Assembly (NCBI GenBank): GCA_002718345.1
Contig: PBDA01000063.1
Location: forward strand, 1 to 47,788
Source: Rhodospirillaceae bacterium
GTDB taxonomy: Bacteria > Pseudomonadota > Gammaproteobacteria > Steroidobacterales > Rariloculaceae
Length of the DNA stretch: 47,788 nucleotides
Reading direction: 5' to 3'
The notes under the pieces are model-generated. The model searched no databases. It saw nothing but the letters and a program-made list of their open reading frames with translations, and was not told the origin of the DNA. The position numbers and the translations under genes were made by a program. How positions within the stretch are numbered: position 1 is the first letter of the stretch; each line of letters begins with the position of its first letter. Shown one piece after another: positions 1-8,399 of this stretch.

Positions 1-443
1 AAAAAATTTATGTTAAAGATTTTTCTTTTGAATCGCCAAAAGTACCTGAAATATTCAGTACTGATATGGCGCCGCAAACTGAGCTGAATATTAAGTCTGT
101 CTCTAAGGAGGTTGGAAAAGATGCACAGGAAGTTGCGCTAACGCTAACTGTAGAAGCCAAGGATAAAGATCAGGTCCTATTTGTCGTAGAACTTGAGCAA
201 GCGGGAGTCTTCATAATGCAGGGCTACACGAAAGAGGAAAAAGAAATGCTAATTGGGAGCTATTGCCCTAATGCATTATATCCATTTGCACGAGAAGCTA
301 TTTCAGATATGGTTACGCGTGGCGGGTTTCCTCAATTACTATTACAGCCTATTAATTTTGACGCTCTATACGCAAAGGCAGTTCAAGAGAGGCTTCAAGA
401 AAAAGGCGAACAAGAAACTGATCCTCTTAAAAGCACGCACTAA
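1..443 (+). CDS. secB: Protein-export chaperone SecB (5' end outside window)
   Basis: SecB is the cytosolic tetrameric chaperone that keeps precursor proteins unfolded and delivers them to SecA. The reading frame is open from base 3, and the residues before the first internal ATG (position 66) read KIYVKDFSFESPKVPEIF, which matches the conserved SecB N-terminal region. The internal ATG is therefore not the start and the gene is cut by the window edge. Further family marks are the YCPN segment and the downstream FPQLLLQPINFDALY stretch near the C-terminus. It is followed by gpsA, as in many gammaproteobacteria (E. coli has secB-gpsA). About 147 residues are visible; only the first few are missing judging from the usual length of about 155. 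Confidence 0.95.
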   Translation, partial: KIYVKDFSFESPKVPEIFSTDMAPQTELNIKSVSKEVGKDAQEVALTLTVEAKDKDQVLFVVELEQAGVFIMQGYTKEEKEMLIGSYCPNALYPFAREAISDMVTRGGFPQLLLQPINFDALYAKAVQERLQEKGEQETDPLKSTH

Positions 444-484
444 AACGCGAGACTACTTCCATTAACCTAGAAAACCGAATTGCA

Positions 485-1462
485 GTGTTGGGCTCCGGCT
501 CTTGGGGGACAGCACTCGCTATCCAATTTGCCCGTGCTGGACGCCAGACAATTATGTGGGGAATTGAAGAAAAGGAAATAGAGTCTATGAAGCAGGCTCG
601 AAAGAATGAACTTTATCTTCCTGGTATAAGCTTTCCTGATACATTACAAATTACCACAAATTTTGAAGAAGCTCTTTTTAAAGTTGAGGATGTACTAATT
701 GTTGTACCTAGCCATGCATTTAGAGAGACGCTTGAACGGTTAAAGAGCTACACCCAATCAATAAAGTATTTATCTTGGGCCACAAAAGGGTTTGAGACCA
801 GCACAGGGCTGCTTCCGCACCAAGTTGTTGCGGACGTAATAGGAACTAATTTACAGACAGCTGTTTTATCCGGCCCAACGTTTGCTGCCGAAGTGGCGGC
901 AAATTTGCCTAGTGCACTATCCATAGCATCATCTAGTCAGGAGAATGCTTTTCGCCTTGCAGAATCTATCAGCACAGACTCTTTTAGAGCATACGTATTG
1001 AAAGACGTAATTGGCGTTGAGGTTGGTGGCGCTACAAAAAATGTTTTTGCTATCGGTGCAGGCATATCTGATGGCTTAGGCTTTGGGTCTAATACGCGAA
1101 TAGCCATGATGTCACGCGCTTTAATGGAAATGGTTAGACTTGGATTAGCATTAGGCGCCCAGAAAGACACTTTTATTGGACTGTCCGGTATGGGAGATCT
1201 TGTTTTAACCTGTACAGATGATCAGTCTCGAAATCGCCGTTTCGGGCTTGGTCTTGCTAGTGGGGCTAGTGCTAAAGATCTTCGTAAAACTATTGGTCAA
1301 GTAGTCGAGGGTTACTATGCAGCAAGCGCTGTTTACAAAGTTGCTAAACGATTAAGCGTGGAAATGCCTATAGTTGAGCAAATTTACAAAGTTATTTATG
1401 AAGGGCTACCCCCAAATGAGGCTGTATCTAACTTATTAAAACGTCCACTGACACCAGAGTAG
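485..1462 (+). CDS. gpsA: Glycerol-3-phosphate dehydrogenase [NAD(P)+]
   Basis: GpsA reduces dihydroxyacetone phosphate to sn-glycerol-3-phosphate for phospholipid synthesis in the cytosol. Visible marks are the Rossmann motif GSGSWGTA at residues 3-10, the catalytic lysine region GGATKNVFAIGAG (about 181-193), and the SGMGDLVLTCTD segment (about 234-245). The coordinates use the first standard start, GTG at 485, but this removes most of the first beta strand. In-frame sequence upstream (from 431) continues it as NRIAVLG without any ATG, GTG or TTG. Initiation at a rare codon such as ATT 461 is possible, so the true N-terminus is unresolved. secB ends at 443, so the two genes are probably one operon. 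The 3' end converges on trmL with a 14-base gap. Confidence 0.93.
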   Translation: MLGSGSWGTALAIQFARAGRQTIMWGIEEKEIESMKQARKNELYLPGISFPDTLQITTNFEEALFKVEDVLIVVPSHAFRETLERLKSYTQSIKYLSWATKGFETSTGLLPHQVVADVIGTNLQTAVLSGPTFAAEVAANLPSALSIASSSQENAFRLAESISTDSFRAYVLKDVIGVEVGGATKNVFAIGAGISDGLGFGSNTRIAMMSRALMEMVRLGLALGAQKDTFIGLSGMGDLVLTCTDDQSRNRRFGLGLASGASAKDLRKTIGQVVEGYYAASAVYKVAKRLSVEMPIVEQIYKVIYEGLPPNEAVSNLLKRPLTPE

Positions 1463-1476
1463 AGAAAGATTGATTA

Positions 1477-1938
1477 TTAAATTCCATTAAAGTCTTGCTG
1501 CCTCCAAGCTTCGTAAAGAACTACTGCGGCAGCATTTGCTAAGTTTAAACTTCGGTTTCCTTCTTTAAGAGGTATTCGAAGTACTTGCTCGGATGGAAAG
1601 GAAGTTAGCAATTGTGCTGGAAGCCCCCGCGTCTCTGGACCAAAAAGAAATGCATCCCCCGGTAAAAACTGTCGACTAAAGAATGTTTTTTTTCCTTTTG
1701 TGGTTAAAGCAAAAACTCTTTCCGAACACATTGTCTCAACACATGCCTCTAGTGAGGAATGTTCTACAACAAGCGCTAACTCATGATAATCGAGCCCTGC
1801 GCGTCGCAAACTTCGTTCATTCATCACAAAACCAAGAGGGTGTATTAAATGCAGCGTAGCTCCGACGTTTGCGCATAAACGAATAATATTCCCTGTATTA
1901 GGTGGTATTTCCGGTTGGTATAAAATCAGATTAAACAC
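1477..1938 (-). CDS. trmL: tRNA (cytidine(34)/uridine(34)-2'-O)-methyltransferase
   Basis: TrmL is a SPOUT-family methyltransferase that 2'-O-methylates the wobble base of leucine tRNAs using S-adenosylmethionine. The protein carries the family blocks YQPEIPPNTGNIIRLCAN, RRAGLDYHE and FGPETRGLP, and ends with a block containing NLANAAAVVLYEAWRQ that forms the trefoil knot. I chose GTG 1938 (minus strand) because it gives an N-terminus MFNLILYQPEIPP that aligns with E. coli TrmL. The frame stays open to ATG codons at 1983 and 1998, which would add 15-20 residues with no family counterpart. An AGAAGGG stretch precedes GTG 1938 closely. It converges on gpsA and is divergent from the dihydroorotate dehydrogenase gene. 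Confidence 0.92.
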   Translation of the reverse strand: MFNLILYQPEIPPNTGNIIRLCANVGATLHLIHPLGFVMNERSLRRAGLDYHELALVVEHSSLEACVETMCSERVFALTTKGKKTFFSRQFLPGDAFLFGPETRGLPAQLLTSFPSEQVLRIPLKEGNRSLNLANAAAVVLYEAWRQQDFNGI

Positions 1939-2010
1939 TTTCCCTTCTATGGCCTTAACTGCATGGCTACTACATAATGACATAATAATAATGCCCAAGC
2001 CCCCTGTAAC

Positions 2011-2934
2011 ATGAGTTCTAGCCTAGCCCTAAACTTCTGTGGGATCGAGTTGTCCTCTCCCGTAATACTTCTATCGGGTTGCGTTGGCTTTGGCGAAGAA
2101 TATACCCGAATAGAAGGCTTCTCTAATGCTGATGTTGGAGCAATTATCTTAAAGGGCACCACTTTAAAACCTCGTTTAGGTAACCCAGCCCACCGAGTAT
2201 GGGAAACACCTTCTGGCATGTTGAATGCAATTGGGCTACAGAATCCGGGAGTTGAAAAAGTAATTAAAGATATCCTTCCAAGCTTAAATTTTAATGAAAC
2301 GCGTTTCTTTGCAAATATTTGCGGCTCAACAATTGAAGAATATGTCGAAGTTACTCGTCGTTTTGATAACTCTCCAATTGATGCGATGGAAATCAATATT
2401 TCGTGTCCTAATGTAAAAGAAGGGGGTGTTGCGTTTGGCAACTATCCTGACATGTCAGCTCGTGTAATTGAGGCTTGTCGAAAAGCCACAAATAAACCCC
2501 TTATAGCAAAGCTATCCCCAAATCAGACTGACATCGCCGCTAATGCTGAATCGTGTATTCAGGCTGGTTCAGATGCTTTAGCGGTAATTAATACCGTAAT
2601 GGGTATGGCAATAGATGTTGAAGAACAGAAGCCTATTATCGGCAACATACAAGGAGGCCTTTCTGGGCCAGCTATTCGCCCTATAGCTATTTTAAAGGTA
2701 CATCAAGTCTATGAAATAGCAGCGAAACATGACATTCCCATTATTGGACAGGGAGGAATGGAAACTGCACATGATGCTCTTGAGTTTATATTAGCAGGTG
2801 CCACAACAGTTGGTTTAGGCACTGGACTTTTTTACGACCCCATGGCAGCAAAAAAAATTAATACGGGTATTAGTCAATACCTTAAAAGTCATAATCTAGG
2901 GTCCGTTGATAAGCTAGTAGGTAAAGTGTTTTAA
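2011..2934 (+). CDS. pyrD: Class 1B dihydroorotate dehydrogenase, catalytic subunit
   Basis: Oxidises dihydroorotate to orotate in pyrimidine synthesis using FMN. The sequence is class 1B in type: GFGEEY near the N-terminus, KGTTLKPRLGNPAHRV, SGMLNAIGLQNPG, the active-site NISCPNVKEGG with the class 1 cysteine base, and QGGLSGPAIRPIA. The length of 307 residues fits the family. Class 1B catalytic subunits normally pair with the iron-sulphur/FAD subunit PyrK, which passes electrons to NAD+. No pyrK lies in this window. Most gammaproteobacteria use the membrane-bound class 2 enzyme, which has a serine base, so the gene is unusual for the class. It stands alone, divergent from trmL and convergent with the GTPase gene. 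Confidence 0.9.
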   Translation: MSSSLALNFCGIELSSPVILLSGCVGFGEEYTRIEGFSNADVGAIILKGTTLKPRLGNPAHRVWETPSGMLNAIGLQNPGVEKVIKDILPSLNFNETRFFANICGSTIEEYVEVTRRFDNSPIDAMEINISCPNVKEGGVAFGNYPDMSARVIEACRKATNKPLIAKLSPNQTDIAANAESCIQAGSDALAVINTVMGMAIDVEEQKPIIGNIQGGLSGPAIRPIAILKVHQVYEIAAKHDIPIIGQGGMETAHDALEFILAGATTVGLGTGLFYDPMAAKKINTGISQYLKSHNLGSVDKLVGKVF

Positions 2935-2971
2935 CAAGCCACAGATAATGACTCTATAAATGGTTAGAAAA

Positions 2972-3997
2972 CTATCGGATATGTAATTCAATCACGTCCG
3001 TATCCGATAATGGATGTTCTGGCCCTACCTGCTGACCATCAAAAACACCGTTGCCCCAAGCACGGGCATATTTAAGCGAACCAGCTATGTCCTTGTGAAC
3101 TAGCCGAGCGACATCTAGTACAGTTGCTCCTTTTCGAAGAGTAAACGGCTTGTCTTTTTGTGGAGCTTTTCCAGGTGCTTTAGTATAAACACGAATTATT
3201 TCAAGCCCATCAAAAAGCAATGTTCCGAGTTCTTTAAGTCCTTGTTCAGTGCATATAGAAGTCACTAACGATGGAAAACTTATATCTAGCAGCTCTTTTA
3301 ATATGTTGAGCGCTGCTGGATCAGGCTCCAGATCATATTTGTTAGCAACAAGCAATGTAGGCAAATAAATACCAAAGGGGTCCAATCTATCATTGTCTTC
3401 TAGCGTAAAATTCTTGTCGGGCATAGACCACTGCTCTTCGAGAATTATTTTCTTTTCTTTTAGACGCTCCAAAATTACGGCAGCGTGATCAATGCTCTCG
3501 GGATCTGCAATATCTAATATGAGTAATGCAGCATCAGCGGGCTGTAGTGCATTTATAAACCAGCTGTCCATATGATCAGCTGATATAGGTGGAAGGTCTA
3601 TTAGCTGAAAAGTAATATCCTTATGGCGAAGCATGCCAGGCATCGGCTCATGTGTGGTATGTGGATAAGGTCCGATCTCTGCCCGAGATCCAGTAAGTTT
3701 GGCATGCAGACTAGACTTGCCTGAATTAGGCGGACCCAACAAAGCAATTTGGGCAGCCCCGTCTTTGCGCACACTATGTAATGGGCCAGATCTTTTCCCT
3801 CCTTTCTTAGGCCCCGCTAGTTCTTCGGTAAGCAGTTTGATGCGACTTTTAATGTCCGCTTGTAAATGCTCCGTCCCTTTATGCTTGGGAATGGTTCGAA
3901 GCATTCCCTTAAGATAAGTTAGACGTTCTTGATCATCTCGGGCTGCACGATACTCCTGTTCTGCTTTCTTGTAGGCTGGACTTAAATTCGCAGGCAT
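2972..3997 (-). CDS. TGS-domain GTPase of the DRG/OBG group
   Basis: A 341-residue P-loop GTPase resembling the DRG (developmentally regulated GTP-binding) branch of the OBG family, whose members are usually linked to ribosomes. An N-terminal charged helical region (about 1-75) includes the IPKHKGTEHLQADIK stretch typical of this group. The G domain starts with GPPNSGKSS at 88-96. The G3 position reads DLPP instead of DTPG, and G4 is NKYD at about 218-221. The C-terminal part (about 268-341) is a TGS domain, with TLRKGATVLDVARLVHKD and a conserved end. The altered G3 suggests atypical GTP hydrolysis. It is divergent from the LpxA-like gene with a 108-base gap. The function is unknown; a role in translation is inference from the family. 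Confidence 0.83.
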   Translation of the reverse strand: MPANLSPAYKKAEQEYRAARDDQERLTYLKGMLRTIPKHKGTEHLQADIKSRIKLLTEELAGPKKGGKRSGPLHSVRKDGAAQIALLGPPNSGKSSLHAKLTGSRAEIGPYPHTTHEPMPGMLRHKDITFQLIDLPPISADHMDSWFINALQPADAALLILDIADPESIDHAAVILERLKEKKIILEEQWSMPDKNFTLEDNDRLDPFGIYLPTLLVANKYDLEPDPAALNILKELLDISFPSLVTSICTEQGLKELGTLLFDGLEIIRVYTKAPGKAPQKDKPFTLRKGATVLDVARLVHKDIAGSLKYARAWGNGVFDGQQVGPEHPLSDTDVIELHIR

Positions 3998-4105
3998 GTT
4001 GTCCTCTTATTGAGCGATTATGCATAAGGCTATTAATATCGGCTTTATAAAAGCTTAATAATTAATAGTCTGACTTATAAAGCATTAATTTAACCGAGTC
4101 ATATT

Positions 4106-4891
4106 TTGAATATACACCCAACAGCAATCATTTCAGATGATGCAACAATTGAGCCTGGAACAAAGATCGGACCATACGTGGTAATCACCGGCAAAGTATC
4201 TATAGGCCCTAATACCGTTATTGAGTCCCACGTTAAGCTTGGCAGTACTTATGGTGAAGTTCTTATCGGGGCCAGCAATCACATTCAAAGTGGTGCTATG
4301 TTGGGGGGACCGCCTCAGGAATGGGGATATAAAGATTCCTATACGAAGCTAATATTAGGTGATCACACAAGAATCGGCGAGGGAGCAACTCTAAATCTTG
4401 GAAGCGAAAAAGGTGGTGGCGTTACAAAAGTCGGAGATAAGGCCTTCATCATGGCTTATGCGCACGTAGCACACGATTGCCAAGTTGGAGATGGTGTTGT
4501 ACTAACAAACCTTACACAGCTTGCTGGACATTCCATCATTGAAAAAAATGCCATTATTGGTGGCTGTTGTGTAATTACACAGTTCGTACGTGTTGGAGAA
4601 TATTCGTTTCTTGCTATAGGTACACATGCTAATAAAGACATCCCCCCTTATACCGTTGCTGATGGCCACTGGGCTATCCCAAGAGCGTTAAATAAAGTTG
4701 GCTTAAAAAGAGCTGGCTTATCAGAACAGCAGCGTCGAAATGTTGACCGCGCTATTCGCATTTTTCTCAAAAAATCTCTTACTATTCCAGAAGTGATTGC
4801 GCAAATTGAAATTGACTGTCTGCCCGACGACCAGATATCACACTTAATAGATTTTCTTTCCAGCTCCAAACAAGGTGTAGCACGAAGGTGA
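4106..4891 (+). CDS. lpxA: LpxA-like UDP-sugar acyltransferase (divergent)
   Basis: A left-handed beta-helix acyltransferase of the LpxA family, which transfers a hydroxyacyl chain from ACP to UDP-GlcNAc in lipid A synthesis. TTG 4106 is the start because the product then begins MNIHPTAI, and no ATG or GTG fits; the length of 261 matches E. coli LpxA (262). An ungapped comparison over the helix from memory keeps the catalytic histidine (AHVAHDC, H123) and LAGH (H142). Several residues I recall as substrate contacts in E. coli differ: K76 is Gly74, H160 is Thr158, E200 is Val198 and R205 is Ala203. The acyl-ruler glycine (G173) is Ile171, which would favour shorter chains. The usual HRGT block reads LNLGS. 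It overlaps the following oxidoreductase gene (GTGA). It may be a paralogue acting on another UDP-sugar. Confidence 0.8.
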   Translation: MNIHPTAIISDDATIEPGTKIGPYVVITGKVSIGPNTVIESHVKLGSTYGEVLIGASNHIQSGAMLGGPPQEWGYKDSYTKLILGDHTRIGEGATLNLGSEKGGGVTKVGDKAFIMAYAHVAHDCQVGDGVVLTNLTQLAGHSIIEKNAIIGGCCVITQFVRVGEYSFLAIGTHANKDIPPYTVADGHWAIPRALNKVGLKRAGLSEQQRRNVDRAIRIFLKKSLTIPEVIAQIEIDCLPDDQISHLIDFLSSSKQGVARR

Positions 4892-5832
4892 ATAAAATAA
4901 GAACAGCAGTAGTGGGGGCCGGACACCTAGGAAAATACCACGCCGAGAAACATACTCTAATCAATGATATAGATCTTGTTGCTATCTGTGATCTTGATCA
5001 AAGTTTAGGCCAAGCTGTAGCTCTAGAAAATGATGTGGCTTTCTATGCCGATTACAAAGAATTAATAGGGTCTGTAGATGCTGTAACTATTGCAACTGAT
5101 ACATGCACTCACTATGAAATTGCTCAATTCTTCTTGAAAAATGGTGTTCATGTGTTAATTGAAAAACCAATGACGGCAACTAGCAGTGAGGCTAAAGAGT
5201 TAACAAAAATTGCGGACACAAATGATCTTCGGCTCCAGGTTGGGCATGTTGAGCGTTTTAATACAGCCCTTATTTCAGCGCGAAAAAAACTAGGAAAAGT
5301 TCATTTTATTGAGTGTCATAGGCTTGCTCCCTTCAAAGGCAGGGGTGCGGACGTAGACGTAATTTTGGATCTGATGATTCATGATCTGGACGTAATACTC
5401 TCATTAGTGAATGACAAACCCAAGACCGTATCAGCTGTTGGCATATCTGTAATAACCAAATCTGTTGATATAGCGAACGCAAGGATTGAGTTCCATACTG
5501 GTGCTATAGCTAATGTCACGGCATCTAGGGTTTCAACTAGCGTCCAACGGAAATTTCGAGTTTTCCATGAAGGCCAATATTTATCTATCGACTTTGACAC
5601 AGCTGAAATTCAGTTGGTAGCTAAAGAAGACGATACTAACAATAGCCAAGACCCTCTCAGAGAAGAACGATGGAACCTAGAAAAAGGAGATGCCCTGCTT
5701 GCTGAAACACAAGCATTTGTTGATGCTATTAGAGAAGGAGTTCCTTGTCAGGTAAGCGGTCATGATGGAGCAGCATCCCTAGAACTTGCAGAAAGCATAA
5801 TTGCGGATATCTCTTACCGTTCCTTAATCTGA
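4888..5832 (+). CDS. Gfo/Idh/MocA-family oxidoreductase
   Basis: An NAD(P)-dependent sugar oxidoreductase of 314 residues. The N-terminal Rossmann fold shows VVGAGHLGKYHAEKH, then the family's EKP motif (LIEKPMTA), VGHVERFN and a C-terminal domain containing LDLMIHDLDVILSLV. The GTG start at 4888 overlaps the stop of the LpxA-like gene in a GTGA, so the two are translationally coupled. In Acidithiobacillus ferrooxidans the Gfo/Idh enzyme GnnA oxidises UDP-GlcNAc at C3 and GnnB then aminates it, giving a UDP-GlcNAc3N that LpxA acylates. This gene could play the GnnA part, but no GnnB-type aminotransferase is present in the window. The 3' end converges on ntrC with a 17-base gap. Confidence 0.82.
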   Translation: MNKIRTAVVGAGHLGKYHAEKHTLINDIDLVAICDLDQSLGQAVALENDVAFYADYKELIGSVDAVTIATDTCTHYEIAQFFLKNGVHVLIEKPMTATSSEAKELTKIADTNDLRLQVGHVERFNTALISARKKLGKVHFIECHRLAPFKGRGADVDVILDLMIHDLDVILSLVNDKPKTVSAVGISVITKSVDIANARIEFHTGAIANVTASRVSTSVQRKFRVFHEGQYLSIDFDTAEIQLVAKEDDTNNSQDPLREERWNLEKGDALLAETQAFVDAIREGVPCQVSGHDGAASLELAESIIADISYRSLI

Positions 5833-5849
5833 TCCCACGGTCAGAGCGC

Positions 5850-7247
5850 TCAGTGACTATCTAGGTCAAGTTCTTTTATCTTCCGGGAAAGCGTGTTCCT
5901 TCCCCAGCCTAACAGCTTTGCAGCTTCTAAGCGTTTCCCGTGAGCATAACGTAAGGCTGCTTCTATCAAAGTACGCTCAAATGCGGGTAGTGCCTTCGAC
6001 AGCAAAGTGTTCCGTGGTTTAGATGACAGTTCATCTTCTGCCCATTCTGAAAGACCCACCGTCCAGTCATCGCTGGATCGGAGCCCAAAGCGCCCGAATT
6101 CTGATGGAAAATCAGCGGTGGTAATTTCTGCTCCGGCAGCACTTACTGTTAGCCGTCTACACATATTAACTAGCTCACGAACATTTCCGGGCCATCCGTA
6201 CTCCATCATTATTCCAGAAGCTGCAATACTGAGTGTTTTCGGTTGCACATCAAGCTCTCTGGCAGCTTGCTTAAGATAAGTTTCAGCAAGCGCAGTTATA
6301 TCCTCTTTGCGGTTACGCAAAGGAGGTACATCTATTCGCATAACGTTTAAACGATGAAAAAGATCCTCTCTAAACTTTCCAGCATCTACAGCCTCACTTA
6401 GATCCTGGTTTGTCGCGGCAATAACTCGTACGTCAACTCTAACTGGCTTCTGACCTCCTACTCGAAAAAATTCGCTTTCAGCCAGGACGCGTAGTAATCG
6501 AGTTTGCAATTCAACTGACATATCGCCGATCTCATCTAAGAATAGAGTTCCTCCATCAGCTTGCTCAAAACGCCCTATTCTACGTTCAGATGCTCCTGTG
6601 AAGGCGCCCTTCTCGTGCCCAAATAACTCAGATTCCAATAATTCTGGAGTTATAGCTGATGTGTTTAGTGCAATAAATGACTTCCCTGCTCTTGGAGAGT
6701 TATCATGTAAAGCACGAGCCACCAACTCCTTGCCAGTTCCAGATTCGCCGGTGATAAGAACCGTCATGCTAGAACGTGACAACCTTCCTATTGCTCGAAA
6801 TACCTCTTGCATGGCCGGAGCTTGCCCTATCATTTGCTGGGCTCCAGTTGCCATGTCAGCTTCAGCTAAATCTGTCCTTTGTCCAGCAGCCCTTGAAACT
6901 AACTCTACCGCCTCATCAATATCAAATGGCTTAGGTAAATATTCAAAAGCGCCACTTTTATAAGCACTAATTGCACTATCAAGGTCTGAGTGTGCAGTAA
7001 TAACGATAACCGGAATATCTGTATTTTGTACGCTTAATTGTTCCATTAACTCCAAGCCAGTCATATCGGGCATACGTATATCTGTGATAATGACATCTGG
7101 TTTTTCCCTATGAAGTGAGCGAAAAAAAGCGTCTCCTGACTCAAAACACCGAGGAATCATATGTGCTTGTTTTAGCGCCTGTTCTAAAACCCAACGCACT
7201 GACTCGTCATCATCTACAACCCAAACTGATAACCCTGGCGTGACCAT
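5850..7247 (-). CDS. ntrC: Nitrogen regulation response regulator NtrC
   Basis: A sigma-54-dependent activator of nitrogen-limitation genes. The order is a receiver domain (about 1-120, phosphoacceptor D56 in DVIITDIRMPD), then an AAA+ domain with Walker A GESGTGKE, the sigma-54 contact loop GAFTGA and Walker B GGTLFLDEIGDM, then a Fis-type helix-turn-helix at the C-terminus (AAKLLGWGRNTLSRKIKEL). The length of 465 is normal for NtrC. It begins in a TAATG overlap with the ntrB stop, so the two are translated from one message. The neighbouring glutamine synthetase gene has matching NtrC sites and a sigma-54 promoter, which supports NtrC over other members of this family. Confidence 0.95.
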   Translation of the reverse strand: MVTPGLSVWVVDDDESVRWVLEQALKQAHMIPRCFESGDAFFRSLHREKPDVIITDIRMPDMTGLELMEQLSVQNTDIPVIVITAHSDLDSAISAYKSGAFEYLPKPFDIDEAVELVSRAAGQRTDLAEADMATGAQQMIGQAPAMQEVFRAIGRLSRSSMTVLITGESGTGKELVARALHDNSPRAGKSFIALNTSAITPELLESELFGHEKGAFTGASERRIGRFEQADGGTLFLDEIGDMSVELQTRLLRVLAESEFFRVGGQKPVRVDVRVIAATNQDLSEAVDAGKFREDLFHRLNVMRIDVPPLRNRKEDITALAETYLKQAARELDVQPKTLSIAASGIMMEYGWPGNVRELVNMCRRLTVSAAGAEITTADFPSEFGRFGLRSSDDWTVGLSEWAEDELSSKPRNTLLSKALPAFERTLIEAALRYAHGKRLEAAKLLGWGRNTLSRKIKELDLDSH

Positions 7248-8335
7248 TAATTAACTTTGCTCGTGTTAGTTATTGCTGGCAAGTACATCTGAAAAGCAGT
7301 TGATCCAGGCTCACTGCGAAACTCAATTAAACCGCCATTTCGACTAATAAGGTCTTGAGCGATGGTTAATCCCAACCCTGTGCCAGTAGGCCGACCCGTT
7401 ACCAATGGATAGAAAATTGTCTCTAACAATTCATCCGGTATTCCCGGACCCGTGTCCTCAACTTCGGCACACAGAACAAGCCGGTGCCTTTCTCCGCCTA
7501 AAGTGTAGTTACTCAGTGCCCTGGTCCTAAAAATTAGATTACCCTTTGAACCAACAGCTTGGAGGCCATTTTTACCTAGATTTAAAAAGGCTTGTATTAG
7601 TTGGCTTCGATCAGCCCTAGCAAGAGGAAGGCTTGGATCATAGTCCCTAATTAAGTCTACGCCCTCAGGCTTTTCGGCATCTATCAATTTTGCAACATGT
7701 TCAGTGACTTCATGAAGATTAAGGGTCTCTTCTTTTGATTCTCGCCCTGCATCTAGAATGCTATCTACCAAAGCAGCTAAACGATCAGCTTCTTCGATAA
7801 TAACTTTTGTATATGCCTTTAATTCAACCGTAGGCAACTGTCTTGCAAGTAACTGTGCAGCGCCCCTTAACCCGCCTAACGGGTTTTTTACTTCATGAGC
7901 TAGCTGCTTAATTATGCGTCTACTTACACGACGTTGGGCTACTAGTTCAGCCTCACGTCGAATCTGTCGGTCCCGCTCCGTATCAAAGAGTTCCAAAATC
8001 AGATATCCCTTTAGACCATCAAGAGGAACTGCTCTACAATCCAATAATGTCTCTCGATCTCCAACACGAGTCGCTATTTCTCTTGCACCACAAGTTAGCC
8101 CAGTTTCTATAACCCTCTGACATAAAGCCAAAAACTCATCAGGTGGTGTAAAACTAGCACTAACTGGCGCCCCATAAGCCTGTCTTTGACTAATACCCAA
8201 TAAATTTTCTGCCGCAGTATTTAGCTGAACAATATTGAACTCTAAATCTAAAACAACTACAGCAGTAGTCAATCCCTGAAGAATTGATTCCGAATTAAAT
8301 TTATCTTTTTTGAGACGAGTCCTTCGAGATTCCAC
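7247..8335 (-). CDS. ntrB: Nitrogen regulation sensor histidine kinase NtrB
   Basis: A cytosolic two-component kinase/phosphatase that, under control of PII protein, phosphorylates NtrC when nitrogen is scarce. An N-terminal PAS domain (about 15-120) has no membrane segment. It is followed by the HisKA helix pair with phosphoacceptor H147 in LAHEVKNPLGG, the N-box LNLGKNGLQAV, the G1 box DTGPGIPDE and the G2 box GTGLGLTIAQ. At 362 residues it is a typical NtrB. The stop codon shares its last base with the ntrC start. An unusual 15-bp inverted repeat lies 65 bases upstream of the start codon, between ntrB and the glutamine synthetase gene. Confidence 0.94.
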   Translation of the reverse strand: MESRRTRLKKDKFNSESILQGLTTAVVVLDLEFNIVQLNTAAENLLGISQRQAYGAPVSASFTPPDEFLALCQRVIETGLTCGAREIATRVGDRETLLDCRAVPLDGLKGYLILELFDTERDRQIRREAELVAQRRVSRRIIKQLAHEVKNPLGGLRGAAQLLARQLPTVELKAYTKVIIEEADRLAALVDSILDAGRESKEETLNLHEVTEHVAKLIDAEKPEGVDLIRDYDPSLPLARADRSQLIQAFLNLGKNGLQAVGSKGNLIFRTRALSNYTLGGERHRLVLCAEVEDTGPGIPDELLETIFYPLVTGRPTGTGLGLTIAQDLISRNGGLIEFRSEPGSTAFQMYLPAITNTSKVN

Positions 8336-8399
8336 TGCTAACTCCGATGAGCTATCGGTTAGGCCTTTCTTGCCCGGCCCATTGCTCTATACCTTAAAG

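Noticed and set aside
253-465. 70-codon frame overlapping secB
   Set aside because: Out-of-frame shadow of the secB coding sequence with no family signal.
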